Assembly (NCBI GenBank): GCA_019722365.1
Contig: JADFUC010000278.1
Span: 1,116,001-1,180,000, forward strand
Reading direction: 5' to 3'
Source: Lithospermum erythrorhizon
Lineage: Eukaryota > Streptophyta > Magnoliopsida > Boraginales > Boraginaceae
DNA: 64,000 bases
The notes beneath the pieces were generated by a model. It had not been told where the DNA came from, ran no database searches, and saw nothing but the letters and a program-made list of their open reading frames with translations. Both the position numbers and the translations under genes were made by a program. Positions 12,505 to 23,088 of the stretch are shown one piece after another; position 1 is the first letter of the stretch, and every line of letters begins with the position of its first letter.

Positions 12505-12532
12505 ATCGATTGGCTTTTAGAAGCCAATCGAT
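12505..12532. repeat. Perfect 12-bp inverted repeat with 4-nt loop
   Basis: ATCGATTGGCTT, loop TTAG, then its exact reverse complement. GC content is higher than the surroundings. It could be a transposon terminal hairpin or a foldback seed; no element around it was recognised. A Helitron-type CTRR end just downstream was not convincing. Confidence 0.8.
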
Positions 12533-12804
12533 AGCTCTCAGAAACAAAGTATGTATTCTTTCATATTTTTTATGTTTGTATTATAATTGTCTTATTAGAA
12601 GCCATGAGTGAGCGAGCATCTTCTAGAACTTTTCTCCACGGCTGACATAGGTGAAATTAAAACCAATTAAGACCAGAATATATATATGGAGATGTACATT
12701 TTAAATTAAACATTCTTTTTAGTTATTTAAGTAATTATGTGGTTTCTGTTCATGCAAATAGCATAGAACAGGAACAGAAATATAGACACAAGAAGAACAT
12801 GAAT

Positions 12805-13575
12805 GGATACATTATTTTTTATTTTTTTACTTCTACATGTTAGCCTGTGGTGAAACAAATTAAGCCTTTTATGATAACCGGTTACCCATTTGATATAAAA
12901 TATAAGTGAGATATAAAATATTGATCAGGTGTGATATGTAAATATTGATACGCATGTGTAGTATCTTCAACTTAGACCTTCGCGTATTTATTACATAAAT
13001 TATCGTTTAGTGCTTTTGTAGCTACTCTTCCCAAAATTTTCCCTTAGGCTATGGACAATAATGTCGATTCAATGAAATAAGACATCTTATTTGGAATACA
13101 TTTACTTATGCTTAAATATAAAGACAAAGCATGGTCGAATATTTAAGACCGTCTCAAAATAAATGATAGACTGACCTCAATTTGTATACATTTATTTTAT
13201 TTTATTTGTTTGTTGAATATATACATACATTATTCTTTTATTTAAATATTTTTGTTCTTCATTTACTTTTAATTTAATTAAATACATTAAAAAATATACA
13301 TTATTTTTTATATGAATGAATTACATTATTTTTTTATTTTTTCACTTCTACCTATATTGCAATATCATGGTGAAACAAATTTGCCTTTTTATGATAACCG
13401 GTTACCCATTTGATATAAAATATAAGTGATATATAAAATATTGATCCATGTGATATGTAAAATATTGATACAAAACAATGTAGTGCGTATCTTCAACATA
13501 GGCCTTCACCGTGTTGTCTATAAGTCTATCGTTTGGTCTTTATGGCTAATCTTCCAAATTTTTCCCTTATACTTC
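12805..13575. repeat. Direct duplication of about 240 bp, copies about 505 bp apart
   Basis: Copy A (about 12,805-13,045) and copy B (about 13,310-13,575) share a long run including tatgataaccggttaccc, atttgatataaaatataag, atattgatNcatgtg-like sequence, gtatcttcaac and ttttccctta. They have diverged by small indels. The spacer (13,046-13,309) is AT-rich. No coding sequence, primer-binding site or clean TG...CA ends were seen, so I do not call them LTRs. Confidence 0.7.
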
Positions 13576-13579
13576 TATG

Positions 13580-15055
13580 ACTGAAATTGATTATATCAAA
13601 GGAATTTTCTCTTTAGTTTTAAATATTCTACCTATAACTAATATAATGGACAATATAACTTTTATGTGAGCAAGAATAAAAATATCGTATTAATATTAAA
13701 ATATATTAATACTCTTGCTAACGTGGGCATAATTTTCATAAAATAATGTGTATACAAATATTAAGCTGAAAGTAAATGTCTTCCGTTCTCGTATTATGTT
13801 CTTACTAATAATAAAAATAAAGAGTATCTTCTATTCTGAGTTATTATCAACATAAATAATACATAAATAAATATTAATTGTAGGTGAATCATTACGCTCA
13901 TGCTACGAGATTACATATATTAAAGGGCTTGACTTTGTAACTGAACAATAAAGTTTGAGTTTGAGCCTGACATTTTGTTGTGGTAATGGAGAAAAATAAG
14001 TTGGCCCAAGCATTTATCCTAGAAAAACTCCAAAATCTATACAGACCAATCGGAAGAAGCTTTAGAATTTCGCTCAAACATTACATTTCTACAACTCTAT
14101 TTTTCGTTCACATTTTGCATGATCAATTTAGACAAGGAGTTAACTTCCAACGAAAAAGGTGCTTATACATTTTGGATGCAGGGCAAGTATAATTAATTTT
14201 TACAGTTGGTTCTTTACAATGACAAACCAAGTTTTTCGGTTATATTTCCATGATCTTGATAATGAGTGCAAATGAATAAAATAATGGAACAAGGAAATGC
14301 CGGTAAAGCTTTGGTTAAAATATAATGAAGATATTAGAAGGCTTAGTATGCTAAATTCTTGAGAGCTTGCAGATATGACATCATTCATGATGTTCAACAT
14401 CATATCTCGAAAGGATGTAAACCTAGATCAATAGGTTTACAATTGTCAATAGTGATCAAGTAATAGTTCTTGATATGGGTTGAAGACAACAAATTCTAAT
14501 GTTCGATTGGGCGAGATAATAAATCGTACACATTATCACTTAGGTTATAATCGTAAAGTAAAACATACTATGGTTGTTATGATCCATTGTAATATCCTTA
14601 TTATTTCCATTCGGAGGTAGGGTGGCATCTAGGTGATGTTTAACATCAAAAGAAATATGTTACAGTATCGTATGCTTAACTTGAGTAATTGAAGTATGTT
14701 ATAATGGTATGTGAAGTAATTTATAATTGATGTGTGTATATGTAGATGTATGTTATCAATATTAGAAATTTCTTCTAGGTATAGATGAAGAGGAAAAGGA
14801 TTCGGGAACGAATACTCCATTTTCGGTCCATCCATTATTAGATGATGAAGGACAAGGTAATTTACTAATTCAATCACAGAGGAAGATTGTCTTGCGTGGA
14901 ACAGTCTCATTTCAATCCATTATTTCATCCTTTTTGTTGAATTTATAAATTATTACTTATCTTAGATGCAAGTAACTTGATTCTTTTTTGCTCCATATGG
15001 AAATTATTAGCTATAACTTCCGAAATTTGTAGAATCTGCGGTATTCAAATAAGAT
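13580..15055. other. Intergenic DNA, no gene seen
   Basis: Short frames at 13,980-14,192 (plus) and 14,629-14,910 (minus) were inspected. A plus-strand stretch near 14,775-14,930 (DEEEKDSGTNTPF then HPLLDDEGQG) has protein-like composition, but neither start nor family could be assigned. Confidence 0.4.
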
Positions 15056-15059
15056 CTTT

Positions 15060-15290
15060 ATGATCGCCCAAGATGTCAGTGTTAATTAAATATGGGTTAA
15101 TGGCGGGGAGCATCGCTCCACGTTTCAAAAAATCCCATAGATCGCTCGGCCGGACCGACCATATATGATCTTGATGTTTAAAATATGGGTTAATGGCGGG
15201 GAGCATCCTCGCGTTCAAAAAAAATCCACTTAGATCAACTTCGACTTCGGACCGACCATATATGATCAACGATGTTTAAAATGGTCATTC
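15060..15290. repeat. Tandem duplication of about 105 bp
   Basis: Two units share aatatgggttaatggcgggg, agcatc, a cgttcaaaaaa-like run, and cggaccgaccatatatgatc with atgtttaaaat. Units start near 15,088 and 15,181. Copy 1 and copy 2 differ by several small indels. Function unknown; no gene overlaps. Confidence 0.75.
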
Positions 15291-15294
15291 GACT

Positions 15295-16375
15295 ACTCAG
15301 TCCAATTTCACCTTTAGTTTAAGCTATACATCCAAATTTAATCAAAATTATGAAATTTGAATAAGTCCATGAATTTTATAAGACAACATCGAAGGAAAGA
15401 TGGATATCGATATCTACGAGAAGAATGAGTGACCAAAAAAACCGTTAAAAAGTCTGAAATGTAAATCTCGACAATCAATGGGTTTGTACTATATAAAGCC
15501 TTACGCTTAACTACTAGGTACCATTTTAATCCTACATTTTACGATATCTCAGTAATTTGTTGATATATGTTCAACAACATACAAAATATTATTACTATAT
15601 CCACTTGTAGGTCTTATGAATTCAATTACAGTTAGATGAAGTAAATGTATCAGGGAGGGACTTCTACTATTACCTTATCGATACAGCATGCTCGTTTCCA
15701 AGACTCTTGGATGATGATAAGGTAGATAGATAGATGGTCAGTGGCATCTATTGTTGGCCTGATGTCCTGATATTATTTATACAGAAATGGAAATTAGATC
15801 AATGGCGTAAGAGGACCCTAGCCACTTATAGGTAGACCTAGGGTTCATATATCATTTCCACAGTCCTTGAGTAGCAATTGAGGAGGTTGGAGACTATATG
15901 GAACCTAAAATAATATTGTTATGTTCACAGTAGTATATGTTAATTACTCTATATAAGGTAACAGATGAAAAATTATGTTTTATGGACCAGCCGACGACCT
16001 TTGCTAAGCTGGGGAATTATAATTTTTAGGTGATACAGGTTGCATCTACTGTGAGATAATATTTGATGAAAAAAATTTATTTCAAATTTTTCTTGTGGTT
16101 TTCCATTTATGAATTGTAGTCCTATGTGAGTTTTTTAGCTCTTAATTTGCCTGTTGAATCCAAAATTACTTCCATTATATGCATATTTCAGATTCGTATA
16201 TGTGAATGATCAAAGTGGTGAGAATTGCATTTTCTATTTTGTAGAGTTAGCTTAATTTGATGGCTTTTAAACTCATGAAATTTCGATACAGAATAATGTA
16301 CTATAGATATATGCTATTTACATACTACATGCATTATAATAATGAATTCAAGATTATAGTTTACCCATTTTATGA
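15295..16375. other. Probable decayed 5' part of the Helitron or unrelated spacer
   Basis: No reading frame is recognisable. The stretch lies just upstream of the first clear Helitron motif, so the Rep-nuclease part of RepHel is expected here if the element was complete, but I could not align it by eye. Confidence 0.3.
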
Positions 16376-17570
16376 TATGCTTCTTGATACATGTCAATTT
16401 AACGGATATAATTGTCATATCGATGTGCAAAATTTGATACGAGTCAAGTAGTTAAATATTTGTACAAATATATCTATAAAGAGACGCGATCGTGTGGTAT
16501 TCATATTGCTCGTAATGATGGGCGCTGCTCTGAATTAACTGACTCCGTCTCCCAAACAGGCAATTTATCGCATGGAGCCAAATCGGGACTTGAGAAAAGT
16601 TATAGGATGAGATCATGCTACAAAGACAATGATTAGGGGTATTTACTGTAATAGAAATGATCTTTAAAAGCAACATACATATATCATGAATTCCGGCGTT
16701 ATGTTTGGAACAAAAGGCAGAGATGTTGGGTATGAGGAGAAGAAACAAAAGTAATTGGGCGAGTAAATGGGGTATAAATCCGATTAGAAGTAGAAAGATA
16801 TTACTGAGGTTGTTGTTAAATCATGTTAGGGCCGACATCTTTTGAGGATTTGTTAATGGCCAGGTGTGTAAGAGAAGTTCAACTTTTAAAGAAGCGACAA
16901 AATAGGATTATTGGAATACGATCGGAGGCGTTTGAGTGCACAAATGAAGCCATCACTTTCTCAATGCCATATGCTCTAAGAAGATTATTTGTAATAATTT
17001 TTGTCCACCGTGAACCAACGGATGTAAGAAAGTTATGGAATATTTACTTTGGTCTTTCTTGGAGGTTTCAAGGGGGCGATTTGAATGTAGAGGTATTAAA
17101 TGGGTGAATCTACTCTATTTAAGACAAAAAGCATAAAGTTCTTCTTGGAAAATATGGGCAAAAAAGCTAACCAATTGTGATCTTTCACAATTAAGTAGAC
17201 AACATAATGATAAATCAAACTCTGATCCAAGGGAATTCAAGATGAAATAGGCATTGAAATCACAGAAGATGATACTAATAGAAGAAAGAACTTGAATCGA
17301 GCTTGACAAAAAGCTTTCGGCAATTTTAGGCAGTAAAAATGCGGAAATGATGGGGTTTTTTAGTTGGCGGGGACTGGAAAGGCGTGGTATGGTGCTATGC
17401 TTGCGCATATGCGATCGAGCGATGCAATAACTATTGTGACCCAGCAAGGTAGCGACTCCACATGTACGGAGGGCCGTAACCCGTTCCACGTTTCAAATTC
17501 CTCTTGAGGCTCGTGATGGATCGAGGTGTAACGTAAGGATTAATTGCGGATTACTTGATTTATTTGCGCC

Positions 17571-17592
17571 GCATAAAAAAAAAAAAATTTGG

Positions 17593-17660
<68 letters not shown>

Positions 17661-19302
17661 TATACTCTCTCTGTAACTCATAAAACATACATCGTATAGG
17701 CGTATCCGTGGAATCACATTAAGAGAACTCAGAATGTAATATATCATAAGCGAAAACATCAAAAGCAGCTGGCGAGGGTTCGTCCCAAAAGAAATATAAA
17801 CTCCCGAGGCCAAGCGAAGCTTAGGTAACGAAGCTAGAGGATGGCGGAAATGGACTGAACTGACAGACGAACCCGAGCCAAAAGCCCAATCCTCGAGGTA
17901 GCAGACCTGGCCTTCGCAGGGGCTAAAAAACAGCTAGTACTTGTACACTCTTGGTCTGAGGTCGGTAGTCGACCACTTTTAAGTTTTCTCCTCCCCGTGT
18001 AGCGAGCTTTTGGGTCGTTAGATCTCGGACGAGAAGCCTTGGGTACCGGGGCAAGTACCACTTGGGCTTAATCACCAAAGGATATAGGAGTCCTGTAAGC
18101 CCGGCGAGACGAAAAGAAGTGTTGGCTCCGCAGGATTTTCTCACCACATGCTTGACTTTGAATTCGGTAGAGCCTTGAACCGTAAAGGCCTTAGGTACCC
18201 GGTGGTAAGTACCCACCGGACTTAATCGCTCCGAGGATGTCTGAGGAGCCCTTGAATACCTAGCCTGAGAGACATTTAGAAGCGAAGTCCGGTAGAGAAA
18301 AGATAACAAAGCGAGAGCAGCAGAGGACCCCCAGAGACCGCCCCGCTGGCAAACCACCTACGGCTTGACCTAAAACCACTAAAGGCGGGAGAGAATCGCC
18401 CAAATGATGAAACCTCACCGATAAATAACACCAAATACTCGACCAAAGCACATCTGAGGACTGGGGGCACTTCAGTAACCCGGAGAGGTAGAGTAACAAC
18501 ATAACAAGCAAACTCAATCAGGCCCTACGTTGAGGGAATAAACGATGCGCCCGGTGGGTAGCCAATTTCACCTTCGATGATAGAATTAGGTGAAGCACAA
18601 TTATGGGCCCCAGGCATTCTGAACTGACAGATCGTGTACACTACGCAACATAAAAAGCAATCGATCGCCACAGGCGGGCGGCCTCCTCTGATACTCGCTT
18701 TAGTATCGAGCAGTTGGTATCGATAGTGGACATGTCCCTCAGAATCTTTAAGCCAATCACGATGCCACTTCCCGAACTACGCGCATTGAATGGCGGCTAA
18801 AGAAAATATGTTTAATGCGGACTCGGGAGGCACAGAAAAACGATGAGTGATGTCCTCCCAGATCGAGAAATAGGCTTTGGACATTAACTTTGTCCTGTAA
18901 ACTGACCAAGCAGCCGAAAGGAATATTTAGGAGGGATAAAACCACTTCCCGAATAGGCGACATCGAGGCCTCTTAGGGGGGGGCGTCGAGCTTCATCGCT
19001 TGATTTAAACACCCAATTTACCCAGCGCGGTAACCTCGAACTTTCTGGCGGCCTCGGCTCGACAATAGAACATAGCAACACGGTGTATCCGGAGATGTGT
19101 AATTTCACCATTGAGGGAGTCTCCGTGCTTGTCATTATCCCCAGACGAGACTACTTTCGAGATAATGCCCCATATACTGCGAACGGAGGATTCGTCGAGT
19201 CTGAGAAGCTCAGCACCCGGCTAAGCGAGAATTCCAAACTCCCGAACATCCTTGGGCCAGGCCCCGCCGTCCGTTTGGAGCACAAATATCTTGGAATTTT
19301 AC
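17571..19302. mobile_element. Unidentified 1.7-kb GC-rich insertion inside the Helitron helicase gene
   Basis: The helicase reading breaks off in TTTATTTGCGCC (17,559-17,570) and resumes after TTTATTTCGCC (19,303-19,313), an 11-of-12 direct repeat that could be a target duplication. The insert starts with an A-run and a long (TA)n tract, then turns GC-rich and unlike the surroundings. Inside are two imperfect copies of a block around 18,020-18,100 and 18,185-18,260 (ggtaccNggggcaagtacca-like, then cttaatc and aggatNN). Several open frames exist on the minus strand (17,923-18,357, 18,260-18,517), but none has a recognisable domain. A decayed LTR-retrotransposon piece is the likeliest identity. 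Confidence 0.55.
17594..17659. repeat. (TA)n microsatellite
   Basis: About 33 uninterrupted TA units sit at the left end of the insertion. They create a false Tyr/Ile-repeat reading frame on the minus strand. Confidence 0.97.
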
Positions 19303-20098
19303 TTTATTTCGCCTCCCTTTACAGAGAAAGGAAGTACAAAATTGATTATATGGGATGAAGCACCAATGGCCAAAAGATGGGCAATTAATGTACTGGATCT
19401 AATATTGAGGGATATTCTTAAGAACAATCTACCATTTGGTGGAAAAGTGATTGTATTTGGGGGTGATTATAGACAAGTATTACTAGTTGTACCAAAAGGT
19501 ACAATACATCAAACTATAGATGCGAGTTTGGTGGCCGTCGGTTATGGGATATCGTGGAAATTAAGTCTTGACAATCAGTAATATGAAAGCAAGAAATTAT
19601 GTTAAATTTGGTGAGTTCTGTTGCGAGTTGGCAATGGAAGAACTGACAAACAACGAGAGGAAATATCAAAATTCAAAAGAAATGGTTTTGTCGAATATGA
19701 TACTTGATGAGGCATCGAACGGCGTCTCGCCATGCTATATATCCATCTCTTCATATTAATGGTCATTTAAGTGATTACATGAATAGTAGAGCAATACTTG
19801 CCCCTAAAAATGAGCACGTTGACAAATTAAATGCCATGTTGATTGAGAAATTTCGAGGAGATGAAGTGGTTTACACAAGCTTTGATGAGGCCATTAATGA
19901 TGTATACTATTATTATTCAAATGAGTTCTTGAACTCATTAACACCGAATGGTATGTCACCACACAAACTGGTCTTGAAGAAAAATTATCCCATAATGCTA
20001 TTGAGAAATTTAGATCCCTCGGAATGGGACTTTACTTATTAATTTTCGAATGGACATAAGTGCGCTCATGGGAAAGATGACAACAACCAAACAAATGA

Positions 20099-20290
20099 AG
20101 AGAGCGACGAAATAATATCAAAAGAGGAAGAAGAAAAAGATACAACAAGAAAAAAAAAAGAGGAAGACCAGCAAAGAAACAACATGAAATCAATATAATC
20201 CCAATTGATCTTGATGAGGAGGACGAAGATACGATGAATATATCAACTTTCATAAAAAAGATAAAAAAAGAAGAAATTATAATTATGTAG
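20099..20290 (+). other. Open stretch encoding AT-hook-like basic motifs, after the helicase
   Basis: This 63-codon open stretch reads KRGRRKRY, then KKRGRPAKKQ (a good AT-hook core, RGRP), then an acidic IPIDLDEEDED block, ending at TAG (20,288-20,290). AT-hooks bind the minor groove of AT-rich DNA. There is no in-frame ATG before the hooks. The tract is purine-rich, which favours open frames by chance, and a different frame is open just upstream across an A10 run. It could be the end of a Helitron-encoded protein or an artefact. Confidence 0.25.
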
Positions 20291-20645
20291 TAGTTAAGTT
20301 TAATGATAGAATTTAGAACAGGTAGATTTGGATGCTTTCATAATTTCAGCTAAACAATGTTTTCTTGAATTTTTATAGTTTATTTCTTACATAAATTTAT
20401 TTTTCCTAATACAATGTTTTTTACCTTTTATTAAATAGCAATATTAAAGAGGCACTTTAATATAAGTAGTAGATTAACTTCTATTTGTTGACTTCTTATG
20501 ATCTTGTTTTCTACATTCGTTGTCTTCTGAATGGTAAATGTTACTCCGTATTGAATATGCTGAATTACTGATGGCACCTTGTTTAAAATTATTTTAGCCT
20601 CGACACTTCTTAAAGTCTTCTTCCGACATTATTACATCCTATTAT
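20291..20645. other. AT-rich spacer, no gene seen
   Basis: The spacer separates the Helitron helicase and AT-hook frame from the WD40 exon. It ends in a plausible intron 3' end (polypyrimidine-poor, ...ttatag). No Helitron 3' terminus was recognised here. Confidence 0.4.
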
Positions 20646-20647
20646 AG

Positions 20648-21076
20648 GCCTGCGAAATGGAGGAAATTTTATGTCTGCTTCTTTCACCTCAAATGGGAGC
20701 TATCTTATATCGGCTTCCAATGACTGTAACGTGTATATCTGGAATTGTAATCGTCCTGAAGAACCATCAGTATTTGAATCAAAATCCATCAAGTCATTCG
20801 AGTGCTTCTCCAGTGATTCATCTATTGCAATACCTTGGTGTGGCATGGATACTAATAACTCAGTAAACCAATTGCATTCCATTGCAAGCGACCGTCTTTC
20901 CTTCTCTTTGGCCAATGATTTCTACATAGAATCCAATTCTAGGGGATCTGCAACATGGCCAGAGGAAAAGCTTCCTGCATCAAATCAGCGATCTCTGGGG
21001 CCTGGTTATTGTTACTGCAAGTAGAGATGGACGAATTCAATCATTCCACAATTATGGCTTACCTGTACCTGTGTGA
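20648..21076 (+). pseudogene. WD40-repeat protein last-exon fragment (WDR44-like plant family)
   Basis: After an AG acceptor (20,646-20,647) the frame reads LRNGGNFMSASFTSNGSYL, then a WD unit ending VYIWNC, SSDSSIAIPWCGMD and SRGSATWPEEKLP. It then loses frame by one base near 20,985 and continues in another frame as WGLVIVTASRDGRIQSFHNY to GLPVPV and stop (21,074-21,076). This is the normal C-terminal order of the plant WDR44-like WD40 proteins. Upstream exons are absent; the Helitron remnant lies there instead. Because the intron acceptor was kept, the copy arose from genomic DNA, not from mRNA. A captured gene fragment in a Helitron is one explanation; a gene broken by the element is another. 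Confidence 0.8.
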
Positions 21077-21473
21077 TAGAAGATTAGAAAGCTTCTTAAA
21101 AGTTGGGTATCAGGAAACTTGATTCGACTTCTCACTCTATTTCTTCATCAAAGTAGGCTTTGATGTAAATCAGCACAATGTACGAGTTTGCGTTACTGCC
21201 TGCATGTGTTTTCATATAAGCAGTAGACAAATGATTATTTTCCATGGACAAGGTTGTTAAAAGATTATCATCCATCTTTTCTTTAACAGCTATTTTCAAT
21301 CACAAACACTATATGATTCTGTACTATATCCCTATAACAAATAAAGTACATTTCCAATTATGATAATTTCATAGTTTTAGAATAAGACACTCTTTAGAAT
21401 TTATAAAAGTCTATTCATTGAATAATCTTTCTTTTATTTTTTTTTCCGTTTATAATTGTAACAACAATCATAT
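21077..21473. other. Spacer between WD40 fragment and Copia element
   Basis: AT-rich sequence, possibly the former 3' UTR of the WD40 gene in its first part. Nothing else seen. Confidence 0.4.
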
Positions 21474-22689
21474 TGAGATAGATCGAGACATATTCCTAGG
21501 TTTTATTGTTATTGGGCCGTGATTGTTAGTCCAGTAATTTTAGGTTTAGTGTTAGGTTTAGTGTTAGTGTTTGCCTGTAAATATAGTAACCTTTATTGTA
21601 ATCAACAACACATTATTCATCAATAAAATCTATATGTATATTTTAACATGGAATCAGAACAAGTTTGATTTAGAACAATCAAATATTTTTCTTCCGATGC
21701 AGCGGGTGGCAACCACCGTGAATAGCCACCCGCGGGAAAATTGACATGTTTTTTTTTACATATAAACTTGCGGCCAACCTACTACTGGATAATTTATGTT
21801 TTCCATCAATTTTTTTTTTCTATTTTTTTTCTACAATCAATTTCCACTACCGTGTTTTTTTTTCATTCTCCACTATCATTGTGTTTTAAGTTTTGGGGGC
21901 TGCAGTTGAGGAACATAATGACTGTACTCATGTGGCGCAGGCTTCAAAAATCCCTCGCTCGAACCATGTTTTTTTTACATCTATCTCATACGATAGCAAG
22001 TGTCTAATTGATACTCTTTATTTTTTGTTGTTCAAAGGCTATGATATATACTACGAGTAATTTCACATGCCTTAGAAAACCTGTCCCTGAGTTCGGATAT
22101 AATTCTCGGGAAAAAATATATATATTTTTTTGATATTTGAGCCCTAAGCAGTCTAGAATTGTATTATTATTATTATTCGGGATCCAGCGAGATGTTAGGT
22201 CTGGCGAGTCCTATACGCATTCTCTGGCGAGTCCAATATGCACTTAGTTGGAATCTAGCGACCCTTATTATCTATGATATGACTGAGATACATTTATTGT
22301 CTGGCGAGTTAAATACGCACTTATCTACTATCCAGCGAGATGTTGGAGATTTTTATTATGGCGCAGGTTGTAGCGGTTTAAGCAACCAATTGATGACATA
22401 GTTGTAGCGGTCAAATGCAATAATGATGATTATCTTATTTTCAAGTTGGGCATTTACGTTGTGCATGCTCCAACTTGAGGGAGGGTATTGAGATAGATCG
22501 AGACATTGTCGAGAAGATTATCTAGAAAGATTCAGAAGCTATTATTCCTACTAAGTTTAGGTTTTATTGTTATTGGACCGTGATTATTAGTCCAATTATA
22601 TTAGGTTTAGTATTAGTGTTTGCTTTATAGTAACCTTTATTGTAATCAACAACACATTATTCATCAATAAAATATATATTTATATTTCA
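21474..22689 (+). mobile_element. Internally deleted Ty1/Copia retrotransposon with both LTRs
   Basis: Left LTR is 21,474-21,648 (TG...CA) and right LTR 22,489-22,689 (TG...CA). Both share tgagatagatcgagacat, aggttttattgttattgg, a gtgattNttagtcca-like part and ttattgtaatcaacaacaca. The left LTR lacks about 45 bp found in the right one. Directly after the left LTR is TGGaATCAGAaC, a decayed tRNA-iMet primer-binding site. Directly before the right LTR is a purine tract (tgagggagggta). Just upstream of that, the frame reads LIFKLGIYVVHAPT, the usual last residues of Copia RNase H. Nearly all of gag-pol is missing, so it cannot move by itself. No clean 5-bp target duplication was seen. Confidence 0.85.
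22159..22345. repeat. Short repeat family inside the Copia remnant
   Basis: tctggcgagtNNNatacgca-like units occur at about 22,200, 22,224 and 22,300, with related ccagcgagatgtt at about 22,186 and 22,331. They lie in the deleted internal region of the Copia element. Origin unknown. Confidence 0.5.
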
Positions 22690-22860
22690 ATAAATCACGT
22701 GCAATAAAGTCACCACGTACAACGCATGTACCTCCTTACTAGTGATCGGTAAAAATTATTTTTCAATTGGTAGATACCTTCACAAATTTGTACAATTATT
22801 TACTTGTTAGTTGTTATCCCCTCTAATTATATAAAGTGACGTTTTCATTTTTCAAAGTAA

Positions 22861-23088
22861 CGATAACTTTTTTAATACGTTGATACGCTCAACGAAGGGC
22901 GCCTCCGCACGGCTAGTCCATCAATGTGGGGAGGTTATTCGAGATGTGCCTCAGATGGGTCCGTAGCCACCCCATACACAACGCCCAGCATAGCCAGGTA
23001 ACCCCGCAACACCGAGGCACGACCCTGGATTCAGCAACAATTACTTACTGCTACCAGAAATCGAACCCACGCCGATAACTTTTTTAAT
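22861..23088 (-). mobile_element. SINE-like insertion with perfect 16-bp target duplication
   Basis: CGATAACTTTTTTAAT occurs exactly at 22,861-22,876 and at 23,073-23,088, flanking a 196-bp GC-rich insert (22,877-23,072). On the minus strand the insert starts GCGTGGGTTCGATTTC, a good pol III B box, followed by a GC-rich body. No A box remains, so it is probably 5' truncated. A long, AT-rich target duplication is typical of LINE-driven retrotransposition. The exact duplication suggests a fairly recent event compared with the decayed elements to its left. Confidence 0.75.

Larger units (their letters stand above)
16380..20040 (+). pseudogene. Helitron RepHel (Rep/Pif1-like helicase) remnant, split by an insertion
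   Basis: Pieces of the plant Helitron replication protein appear in order: VVKYLYKYIYK (about 16,450); RLLLNHVRGPTSFEDL (about 16,805-16,860); SMPYALRRLF and EPTDVRKLW (16,960-17,040); LLENMGKK (about 17,145); a badly broken Walker A region near 17,340-17,390; and a STFQIPLEARDGSRCNV-like block (about 17,490-17,535). The helicase resumes at 19,335 with KLIIWDEAPMAKRW, LPFGGKVIVFGGDYRQV (Walker B/Pif1 motifs), MNSRAILAPKNEHVDKLN (about 19,781) and LTPNGMSPHKLVLK. Many stops and frameshifts, so it is dead. Helitrons replicate by rolling circle through this enzyme. The TC and CTRR ends of the element were not located. About 1.7 kb between the two halves is foreign. Confidence 0.9.

Noticed and set aside
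12805..13575. Small LTR pair (TRIM)
   Set aside because: No TG...CA ends, primer-binding site or polypurine tract between the repeats.
17493..17813. 106-codon minus frame with a long Tyr/Ile repeat
   Set aside because: It is a translation of the (TA)n microsatellite.
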